Assembly (NCBI GenBank): GCA_938040055.1
Contig: CALHWY010000005.1
Span: 1 to 22,754 of the forward strand
DNA from: an uncultured Endomicrobiia bacterium
Lineage (GTDB): Bacteria; Elusimicrobiota; Endomicrobiia; Endomicrobiales; Endomicrobiaceae
DNA: 22,754 nt
Direction: 5' to 3'
The position numbers and the translations under genes are program-made. A model generated the notes under the pieces. It was not told where the DNA came from, did no database searches, and worked only from the letters and a program-made list of their open reading frames with translations. This document shows positions 16,509-22,754 of the stretch, in pieces; the stretch's first letter is position 1, and the number at the start of each line of letters is the position of its first letter.

Positions 16509-16809
16509 CTTTATTTTTTAAAGTCGCGGCCCGAAGACTTCTGCCGTTATAATTTTTAAATCAGTTCTCTTGCGGGAGAGGGCTTGCGAGGCGATGCTTT
16601 CCAAGCAAGGCTTATCAAACAAGAAAATGGGGGGGGATTTTTCTCTTTTTGCCGTCATTTTCTAAATTCGCAGTCGGAAATCCGCAGACAAAGCCTGTTT
16701 GTTAAAGTAAGTTTGGAAGAAAAGCAGACGACACGGCATATTTTGAGTATAAAAAGTTTGTTTGCCGCTGCATATATTTTGTAAAAGAAAATTTGTACCG
16801 GAGAAAAAA
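16509..16809. other. Non-coding gap with a G8 tract
   Basis: I find no gene I can support. A frame open to 16784 could begin at a TTG (16584), but its product has no recognisable features. A run of eight G (16629-16636) is the longest G homopolymer I noticed in the window. No riboswitch motif was recognised ahead of the thiamine-binding gene. Confidence 0.5.
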
Positions 16810-17103
16810 ATGAATACATTAGTTGCCGTCGCCATAGCTCCTTTCGGTGTCGGAGACGAACTGGCGCCCGCGGTGGCAGAGGCCGTGAAAGTCATACGCG
16901 GTTCCGGGCTTCCCAATAAAACCGGTTCGATGTTTACCGAAATCGAGGGGGAATGGGACGAAGTTATGAAAACCGTTAAGGATGCCGTATTCGCGCTTGC
17001 AAATAAAGGCATACGCACTGAAGTGGTTTTGAAAGCCGATATACGCCCGGGTTTTAAAAATACTATGCAGACAAAAGTGGAAAGTCTTGAAAAGCTGCTG
17101 TAG
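16810..17103 (+). CDS. MTH1187-family thiamine-binding protein
   Basis: 97 residues, typical of this small ferredoxin-like-fold family (PF01910, formerly DUF77). Members form tetramers and some bind thiamine or its precursor; the physiological role is unsettled. The sequence shows the expected N-terminal strand NTLVAVAIAPFG, a Ser/Gly-containing loop (GSGLPNKTGSMFTEIEGEWDEV in pieces at 31-52) and a C-terminal VVLKADIRPG strand. The start is the ATG preceded by GGAG; an in-frame ATG at 16762 would add a 16-residue basic tail with no ribosome binding site and is rejected. The gene stands alone between non-coding gaps. Confidence 0.9.
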   Translation: MNTLVAVAIAPFGVGDELAPAVAEAVKVIRGSGLPNKTGSMFTEIEGEWDEVMKTVKDAVFALANKGIRTEVVLKADIRPGFKNTMQTKVESLEKLL

Positions 17104-17546
17104 CGTTCTTTGTTTTTACCGGATAAAACTGGGTTTTTATCGGAGCTTGCAGAAAGATAATCCCGCAGTTTTGTTTTGCCCGTTAGCGGCGGGAGGAAAC
17201 CGGGTTTCGGCATGGTTTCCGGGAAAATAATTCCGGTTTTTTGCAGAAAACGGGACGGTTTCTCTCTTATTCTTTTTATTTCGCGGGAGAAAAACGGATG
17301 AAATCTTTCTTAACGGTTATAGCCGGCGGTGCCGGTCCGTTTCGGATTTCGGAAACTGAAGTTTCTTAAATATGTCAAAGCAAAATAACAAAGAAGAAAA
17401 TAGTGAAACCTGCCGTGCAGCGGAATTTCCGAAGAATTCAAAAGAACGGTTTTGAATAATTTTTAAAGGCCGGAATTTTAACGCCGAACCCTTGGCGTTC
17501 GACGGTTTTGCATAATAAAGAAAAATTTTTTTAAAAGAGAAGAAAT
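17104..17546. other. Non-coding gap, two hairpins
   Basis: No gene is supported. CCGGATAAAA (17119-17128) and TTTTATCGG (17135-17143) pair with one bulge 15 nt after the preceding stop and may be a weak terminator. AACGCC (17480-17485) and GGCGTT (17494-17499), with an alternative CGAAC/GTTCG pairing over the same bases, lie about 50 nt before the next gene. Confidence 0.45.
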
Positions 17547-18416
17547 ATGCCTGAAATCACCGCCGCTTTAATTTATGATTTCGACGGAACATTATCACCC
17601 GACAATATACAGGAGCACGCTTTTATAAAAGCCGTGGGCGATAAAAATAAAAAGTTCTGGGGGGAAAGCGGCAGGCTCGCCGAAAGAAACGACGCCAGCA
17701 GCATTTTATGTTATATGCTGCAAATGATAAAAAAGGCCGGCGCCAATAATATTCCTTTGACAAGGGAGGCTTTCAGAAGTTTCGGCAAAGACGTAAGACT
17801 TTATAAAGGAGTTGCCGGCTGGTTTAAAATGATAAACGGCTATGGCGCCAAAGCCGGCGTAAAAATTGAACACTATATAAATTCTTCCGGGCTTAAAGAG
17901 ATGATCGAAGGCACTCCGATAGCCGGAGAATTTAAAAAAATATATGCCTGTTCCTTTTTATATGACGAGAACGGAAACGCTTTATGGCCCGCCGTAGCCG
18001 TGGATTATACGGCAAAAACGCAGTTTTTGTTTAAAATAAGCAAAGGCATCGATTCAATAAGCGATAATAAAAAAGTCAATGATTATATGCCCGCGGATAA
18101 GATTCCGATACCTTTTTATAATATGGTCTATTTCGGAGACGGGGAGACTGACGTTCCCTGTATGAAACTGGTCAAAGACCGCGGCGGTTATTCGATAGCG
18201 GTTTACAAAGAAGACGATCAAAAGAAAAAGCGGACGGCGGAAAAACTTATAAACGAAAACAGAGTAAACTTTTTCTGTCCGGCTGATTATTCGCGGGGAA
18301 CCGAACTGCATAATGTGGTCAAAAGGCTTATTGACAAGATAAAGGCCGACTGCGGACTTAGAGAACTGGAAAATATGCATAAAGCGAAAGCCGCCGGGGA
18401 AAAAGCGGATTTTTAA
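17547..18416 (+). CDS. HAD-superfamily hydrolase
   Basis: 289 residues. Three haloacid dehalogenase motifs are visible: motif I YDFDGTLSPD with the nucleophile D11 and D13; motif II YINSSG with S113; and motif IV YFGDGETDVPCM (about 195-206), which binds Mg2+. The motif III lysine is probably within KTQFLFKISKG (157-167). These mark a phosphohydrolase acting through an aspartyl-phosphate. The segment between motifs I and II (about 16-110) is a C1-type cap. The overall pattern resembles phosphoserine-phosphatase-like HADs, but the substrate cannot be named. AGAGAAG precedes the ATG. It is flanked by long gaps, so it appears monocistronic. Confidence 0.85.
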   Translation: MPEITAALIYDFDGTLSPDNIQEHAFIKAVGDKNKKFWGESGRLAERNDASSILCYMLQMIKKAGANNIPLTREAFRSFGKDVRLYKGVAGWFKMINGYGAKAGVKIEHYINSSGLKEMIEGTPIAGEFKKIYACSFLYDENGNALWPAVAVDYTAKTQFLFKISKGIDSISDNKKVNDYMPADKIPIPFYNMVYFGDGETDVPCMKLVKDRGGYSIAVYKEDDQKKKRTAEKLINENRVNFFCPADYSRGTELHNVVKRLIDKIKADCGLRELENMHKAKAAGEKADF

Positions 18417-19007
18417 AAGACGGCCGGTTTTTTCCGCGTATAAACGCCTGATAATTTCGGCTGCCGGAGTTAGACGGTATGTTACTATAAGTTCCGTTTT
18501 GCTCAAAGGCGGTAAAAGCCGTGCGAAATCCGCGGACGTAAAATAAATTAGCGGGACGCCGGATCCTGAAAAAGTTTATGAATTTTGGGCGCATTAAGAC
18601 GGTTGCCGCGCAAATATGCGTAAGCGGGCGCCGGCTGGGAATATTTTTTGTATATAAAACCACAGGCAGTGCCGGTTTACGACTATAATAAAAGTTAATA
18701 ATACAGGCGCCTTGGCGCGTTCCGGCGTCGTGGACGGATAAGGAATGAAACTTGCGGAATTGTTTAACATCCGCTTTGACGGGGATAATGGCGGTTTTTT
18801 GCATCGGCATCTGCGCGCGCAGGCATAAATGGAATGCTGTTATGTGCAAAAAGGATTTGAAACCGCTGAAAGCGGGACGGTACGGATAAAGAAAGTCCGT
18901 AAAATGGAAGGGAGAGTTTAAGGAATACGTTTCGGAGAGAAGTCCCGCGCCGATAAAACCGTCGGGCGGCAAATGATATTAATAAAGATATTTAAGGAAG
19001 AGAAAAA
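18417..19007. other. 590-nt non-coding gap before dnaJ
   Basis: No gene is supported on the + strand. A minus-strand frame (18358-18972) spans almost the whole gap but has no recognisable domain. No CIRCE-like half-sites were found ahead of dnaJ. Several short GC-rich palindromes (for example around 18700) give no clear terminator. The sequence looks like decayed or rapidly drifting DNA. Confidence 0.45.
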
Positions 19008-20138
19008 ATGGCAAAGCGCGATTATTATGAAGTTCTCGGCGTAGCGAAAACGGCAAACGAAGCCGAGATCAAGTCGGCTTACAGAAAGCTGGCATTGAAA
19101 TATCATCCTGACAAAAATCAGGGTAATAAAGAAGCCGAAGAAAAATTTAAAGAGATAAACGAGGCTTACGAAGTATTGTCCGACGCCAATAAAAAGCAGC
19201 AATATGATACTTTCGGGCATGACGCCATGGGCGGAGGCAATCCGTTTGCGGGGCAGGGCGGATATACGCAGTATTCGGGCGATATGGGGGATATCTTCGG
19301 GGATATCTTCGGGGATATCTTCGGCGGCAGAAGCGGAGCCCGTTCGCAAAGACGGCACAGCTCGGGAGAAGATTTGAGATATGATATTGAAATTTCTCTT
19401 CTTGACGCCATGAAAGGAACGGAAGTTTCTCTTAATATTCCGAGAAAAGACATATGCGCGGCGTGCCGCGGAACCGGAGCCAAAGGCGGCGCCCGGCCTA
19501 AACAGTGTCCTGCATGCAAAGGTACCGGGCAGGTGCGTTATTCTCAGGGATTTTTTTCTTTCAACCAGGAATGCTCCAAATGCCGCGGAAAAGGGACGGT
19601 GATAGACAATCCGTGCCCCGACTGCCGCGGCGAAGGCACGATCAGAAAACAGCATAATATAAAAGTCAGAATACCTGCGGGCGTTGACGAAGGGACTTCT
19701 TTGAGGGTGTCAGGTTCCGGAAACGCCGGAGCAAACGGAGCGCCGGCCGGCGATCTTTATGTCGTGGTGCATATAAAAAGGGATCCGCGTTTCCGCAGGG
19801 AAGGCGAAAATTTGTATACCGAAATAAAAGTTTCTTTTTCACAGGCCGCCATCGGAGCCGAGTTTGACGTTCCGGTGGTTGAAGGAAGCGTTAAAGTTAA
19901 AATTCCGCCGTCAACTCAGCCCGGCACGACTTTGCGCGTAAAGGAGCAGGGTTTTCCGCGTCTTGGGGTAAGAAACAGGCGCGGTGATCTTTATGTCAAA
20001 GTAAACATAGCGGTTCCCAAATCCTTAAATGACGAGCAGAAAAGAGCTCTTTTCGAATATGCCAAAACCATGGGGGAAATTCCTAAAGACGAAGTTTACC
20101 AGAAAGACAACTTTTTTAAAAAAATTTTCGGAAAATAA
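19008..20138 (+). CDS. dnaJ: Chaperone protein DnaJ (Hsp40)
   Basis: 376 residues, full length type I DnaJ. It delivers substrates to DnaK and stimulates its ATPase. J-domain at 1-70 with HPD at 33-35; Gly/Phe region with the GDIF repeat (94-105); zinc domain with four C-x2-C-x-G-x-G repeats (C150/C153, C167/C170, C189/C192, C203/C206); then the two C-terminal beta-sandwich domains and a Lys-rich tail. AAGGAAGAG lies just before the ATG. It is separated from dnaK by two unrelated genes and long gaps, with no visible CIRCE, so it may be controlled differently from hrcA-grpE-dnaK. Confidence 0.98.
   Translation: MAKRDYYEVLGVAKTANEAEIKSAYRKLALKYHPDKNQGNKEAEEKFKEINEAYEVLSDANKKQQYDTFGHDAMGGGNPFAGQGGYTQYSGDMGDIFGDIFGDIFGGRSGARSQRRHSSGEDLRYDIEISLLDAMKGTEVSLNIPRKDICAACRGTGAKGGARPKQCPACKGTGQVRYSQGFFSFNQECSKCRGKGTVIDNPCPDCRGEGTIRKQHNIKVRIPAGVDEGTSLRVSGSGNAGANGAPAGDLYVVVHIKRDPRFRREGENLYTEIKVSFSQAAIGAEFDVPVVEGSVKVKIPPSTQPGTTLRVKEQGFPRLGVRNRRGDLYVKVNIAVPKSLNDEQKRALFEYAKTMGEIPKDEVYQKDNFFKKIFGK
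19287..19322 (+). repeat. Triple 12-bp in-frame tandem repeat in dnaJ
   Basis: GGGGATATCTTC occurs three times in a row without mismatch, encoding GDIF-GDIF-GDIF in the Gly/Phe region. Similar GDIF runs occur in other DnaJ proteins, but exact nucleotide identity suggests recent slippage expansion. Confidence 0.9.
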
Positions 20139-20156
20139 ATTAAAAAATAAAAAACG

Positions 20157-20178
20157 GCATAAGGCCCGCGGCTTATGC
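20157..20178 (+). terminator. Hairpin after dnaJ
   Basis: GCATAAG (20157-20163) and CTTATGC (20172-20178) form a perfect 7-bp stem around a GC-rich 8-nt loop, 18 nt after the dnaJ stop. There is no T-run directly after it; possible weak terminator. Confidence 0.5.
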
Positions 20179-20315
20179 ATAAAAGCGGAAATTTTTAAAA
20201 AAGAACGCTTTTGCGCGCATAGGCCCGGCATAAAAATACTCGGCGGATTGTTTTGCTTGCGGCAAATAATGCGGCGATATGCTTTTAATAAATCTTAAAA
20301 GAGCGTACATATAAG

Positions 20316-20335
20316 AAAAAGGACGGAAACCGTCC
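20316..20335 (-). terminator. Terminator oriented for a minus-strand transcript
   Basis: GGACGG (20321-20326) and CCGTCC (20330-20335) form a perfect 6-bp stem with an AAA loop. On the + strand it is preceded by AAAAA (20316-20320), so read on the minus strand it is a compact hairpin followed by TTTTT. No minus-strand gene to its right is convincing. Confidence 0.5.
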
Positions 20336-21073
20336 GGCGGGCTTTACTGGGCATAAAAGCCGCGCGCTGTTTTTACGGCGGCTGTTAAGGCGCATCAGGT
20401 TCATTGGAAATGCCGGAAATATATGTAAGCGTTTGTTTATGTTTGCGTTGAATTCGCCTCCATAAAGCCTCTGAGCGTTTTTGCAAGTATGATAGCCTTA
20501 CCCGCTTTAAAAAATATTTCGGCGGCGTTTTTTTTTGTTTTGCCGCAGGTTTTTTATTCCCGCTTGGCTCAAACCGGAAAGATAATTTTCCGGATAATCC
20601 GTATTGGAAGCCGCATTTGAGTTATGAAAAGCATTTTTAAAACAAAAACCGCTGCAATAAGCCCGCAGTTAAGGGAAAACCGGTATTTCTTACAATATTA
20701 AATTTTATAAAAGGACGGCTCCGGTTTTTGTTTTTGAAAGAATTAAATAAGGCGAAAACAGTTTCCGGTAAAGCGAAGCTTTTGCCCGGATCAATGAAAG
20801 CAAAGTTTTTGCAGGAAAATTTTTTGTTTGATTTCTTCACAAAAATTCCCAATAGCGCGGCGAAGTTCGGCTGTCTGGGCAATATATGAAAACCTGTTAA
20901 AATCTTGTACGCGGCCGCCAAGCCGGGAACGTGCAGAAACCGGAAAAACTTACCCGGCTTTCTGTAACAAGATTACATCCGGGCAGCATAATCCGGACAT
21001 TGGAGTTTTCATCACGGAAAATTTCCGATGCCTGTTTATTTAAAAAAGACAGCTCTTTAAAATGATACAAAAC

Positions 21074-21096
21074 GTAAACGGCTTTTAACCGTTTAC
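21074..21096 (+). terminator. Hairpin upstream of the 98-aa gene
   Basis: GTAAACGG (21074-21081) and CCGTTTAC (21089-21096) form a perfect 8-bp stem with loop CTTTTAA; flanking A-runs and T-runs (ATTTT) could let it work in either direction. It lies just before the presumed promoter region of the following gene. Confidence 0.5.
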
Positions 21097-21107
21097 ATTT
21101 TATAAGA

Positions 21108-21136
21108 TTGCAAAAATTGACATCTTTTGTTATTAT
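21108..21136 (+). promoter_or_regulatory. Possible promoter of the 98-aa gene
   Basis: TTGCAA (21108-21113), 17 nt, TATTAT (21131-21136). A perfect TTGACA also lies at 21117-21122 but has no good -10 at 16-18 nt. The region is promoter-like; the exact boxes are uncertain. Confidence 0.4.
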
Positions 21137-21179
21137 TATAGCAACAGCTGAAAACTTCAATAACAAAGGAAGCTAAAAG

Positions 21180-21476
21180 ATGAATAATGTAAAAAAGAAA
21201 GTCAAACCTCAAACTATGAGGCTGAAACAGAAAAAATTCTTACTTTTTGCTGATGCTGCTCTTGAAAAAATAAATCTTGAAATACGGAATCCTAAAACAC
21301 ATACCAAAGATGATATGCAATCTATCAGAGAAGAGATAGAAAAAATGAAAGAGTCTTTGTCCACGCTGATATTCCAGCCTTCATATCCTCTTAATATAGT
21401 TGACAACTGGCATCCCAAAGACGCGCTCGGAGATCTTCTTTTAAATCTTTATTACGATTATCTCGATCTGGAGTGA
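21180..21476 (+). CDS. Hypothetical protein, 98 residues
   Basis: I do not recognise a family. The ATG has a good Shine-Dalgarno (AAAGGAAG about 7 nt upstream), promoter-like sequence precedes it, and codon use resembles its neighbours, so it looks like a real gene. The N-terminus is very basic (NNVKKKVKPQTMRLKQKKF); residues ~25-60 are predicted amphipathic helix rich in Glu/Lys (KDDMQSIREEIEKMKESL); the C-terminus is acidic and aromatic (LLLNLYYDYLDLE). No Cys, signal peptide or membrane segment is present. The basic start could bind nucleic acid, but that is a guess. It stands alone between long non-coding stretches. Confidence 0.65.
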   Translation: MNNVKKKVKPQTMRLKQKKFLLFADAALEKINLEIRNPKTHTKDDMQSIREEIEKMKESLSTLIFQPSYPLNIVDNWHPKDALGDLLLNLYYDYLDLE

Positions 21477-22429
21477 AATGTGCGTACGCCGTCTTTCGGA
21501 AAGCCGGTATTATATAAACGCGCGCAAAAAGTCTCCGTAAATGCATCTGCGGCAATATTTGTTACATATCTGAAATGTTACATTCGTTTTCCAGCCCTTT
21601 TCTTTTTCATCTCTCAACAAAAAACTTATACGTCTCTTTAATTATTATAGCGGATAAAGAAGCACATTCCGGAAAAAGCATTAAGCGTTCAAAAAAGCTT
21701 AAAAATACCGTGCCGTCTCTTGCCGCATATCTTTACTGGGTAGGTAAGTATTGTTTTGATATACGGAGGCAAAATATTTTATGTTGAAAAACAGCTCGGA
21801 CGCGCTATTTTTTTTAGCGGATACGAAATAATTGCCGGAATTATTTTTACTCCGGACATTCCGTTTGTCTTTTATTTTTTTATGACAGCCGGAAACTTTA
21901 CATTGCCGGGGGCTTTATTAACCGTTTTGTCACGAGAATTCATAAATTCGGGCATAAATTTTTCATCTATCTTTCAATACTGAAAACAATGAGTTTATCG
22001 CCGTTAACAGCGGCATCGTGACGCAGAAGACAGTGCCGTTTGTCTTATATTCATATTTGCCGCGCAAGAGCCGGGTGAGCGGGTAATGGACGGATATTTA
22101 TCTTTTGTTTTTGTTCATATTTTTTAATCCAGCCAGATTTGTGTCCGGGTTAAATAATCATAATCAATGCCGTAGACGGAGAAAATTCTGCCGCCGGAGA
22201 AAATTATATGCGTAAACGGTTAAGCGCCGTCGGGGAAAAAATATTGAATGCGGCAAGTCTTTTACGCGGTTACAGCTTTAACGGCTGTATTCGCTTTACG
22301 GCTTTTATCGGCAGTCGGCCCGGCGGCGATTTAAATTTTGACGGTAAAATAAAATACTGATTTTATAAGCATGCTAAAGGCGGAAAACTAAAATGAAAAT
22401 TTCGTTCATTTTTATATATAAAATTTGAA
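21477..22429. other. About 950 nt without a supported gene
   Basis: Open frames at 21575-21787 and 21756-21983 are short, without convincing ribosome binding sites or recognisable products. One AT-rich hairpin is clear: AAAATGAA (22390-22397) with TTCATTTT (22405-22412), just upstream of the next promoter. Otherwise I see nothing in it. Confidence 0.45.
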
Positions 22430-22458
22430 TTGACAAAAAACATTTAAAAAGATACAAT
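22430..22458 (+). promoter_or_regulatory. Near-consensus sigma70 promoter upstream of tRNA-Ala
   Basis: Perfect -35 TTGACA (22430-22435), 17-nt spacer, -10 TACAAT (22453-22458). The predicted start, near 22465, is about 245 nt before the tRNA gene, so the primary transcript carries a long leader or a separate small RNA. Confidence 0.8.
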
Positions 22459-22464
22459 AATTTC

Positions 22465-22685
22465 CGTTTTACGGTTCTTTTTATAAGTTTCGGAAAATAA
22501 AAGACAATTTTGCATAATCTTGTTGTTCATATACAAAAATATTCGCAATAAACAAGCTCTCCGTTTAAATTATATGAGAGGGCGAGTGTCCGAGGAATAA
22601 CGAGGACATGTCACGAGCGGGCGCGAGAAAGTTAAGTCGTCCGGTGAGTGCCCGGGAACAGGGGCTTGCCCCTGACAGGATTTTT
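22465..22685 (+). ncRNA. Structured leader or small RNA candidate
   Basis: Between the promoter and the tRNA lies a GC-richer stretch (about 22574-22680) with the palindrome GACATGTC, the direct repeat CGAGGA-ATAA-CGAGGA, and a perfect 7-bp hairpin CAGGGGC (22659-22665) / GCCCCTG (22668-22674) followed 6 nt later by TTTTT (22681-22685). This could be a short RNA with its own terminator, or a processed tRNA leader. No known RNA family was recognised; boundaries are guesses from promoter and hairpin. Confidence 0.3.
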
Positions 22686-22708
22686 GAAAAAATAAATATT
22701 ATTGGAAC

Positions 22709-22754
<46 letters not shown>

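Larger units (their letters stand above)
20139..21179. other. About 1 kb non-coding region
   Basis: No gene is supported. Open frames here are short, lack ribosome binding sites and show no family features. The region contains the three hairpins listed separately (20157-20178, 20316-20335, 21074-21096) and an inverted pair AGCCGC/GCGGCT near 20362-20388. No RNase P, tmRNA or SRP RNA motif was seen. Confidence 0.5.

Noticed and set aside
16584..16784. 66-residue frame containing the G8 tract, considered as a phase-variable gene
   Set aside because: It needs a TTG start and has no recognisable product; a G8 run alone is not evidence of phase variation.
16762..16809. Extended N-terminus for the MTH1187-family protein
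   Set aside because: The family begins at the conserved NTLVAVAI strand, and the ATG at 16810 has its own GGAG.
18358..18972. 204-residue minus-strand open frame across the gap before dnaJ
   Set aside because: It runs into the 3' end of the HAD gene on the opposite strand, has no recognisable motif and a Phe/Arg/Pro-rich composition typical of shadow frames.
20637..20921. 94-residue minus-strand frame to the right of the minus-strand terminator
   Set aside because: No ribosome binding site or domain was recognised; the terminator alone does not support a protein gene.

Overview
The window looks like chromosomal DNA of a moderately AT-rich Gram-negative bacterium. OmpA-type peptidoglycan-binding domains, a complete lipoprotein maturation pair (Lgt, LspA) and conserved housekeeping genes are present, with heavy use of ATA, AGA and AAA codons. 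The protein repertoire and the long non-coding gaps would fit Elusimicrobiota (Endomicrobium-like), but this is inference and no rRNA is present to settle it. Every gene I accept lies on the + strand.

Region 1 (1-4059): two tandem paralogues, each a long Lys/Glu/Ala-rich helical region followed by a C-terminal OmpA domain. The first is cut by the window start. The second has a signal peptide. A repeat-bearing spacer separates them and a terminator follows at 4095-4125.

Region 2 (4124-10931): a compact seven-gene operon, yggS-proC-yggU-ileS-lspA-lgt-rluD-like. It has a very good sigma70 promoter (TTGGCA, 17 nt, TATAAT with extended TG), gaps of at most 32 nt or overlaps throughout, and a terminator after the pseudouridine synthase gene. 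It links PLP homeostasis and proline synthesis, isoleucine charging, lipoprotein maturation and rRNA modification.

Region 3 (10945-12111): a two-gene unit of a DUF3793 protein and a short-chain flavodoxin, translationally coupled by an 8-nt overlap. A promoter has palindromes over the predicted start site, and the unit ends in a perfect 13-bp stem terminator. The layout suggests metal- or redox-regulated expression.

Region 4 (12366-20138): the heat-shock cluster hrcA-grpE-dnaK, then dnaJ about 2.9 kb further on. The hrcA promoter carries a CIRCE operator with a third half-site in register, giving two overlapping CIRCE-like sites. Between dnaK and dnaJ lie a complex repeat/foldback region, a thiamine-binding MTH1187-family gene, a HAD phosphatase-like gene and two long gaps.

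Region 5 (20139-22754): mostly non-coding. It holds one 98-aa protein I do not recognise, several hairpins (one oriented as a minus-strand terminator), a near-consensus promoter at 22430-22458, a structured stretch, and the 5' part of a tRNA-Ala(GGC) cut by the window end.
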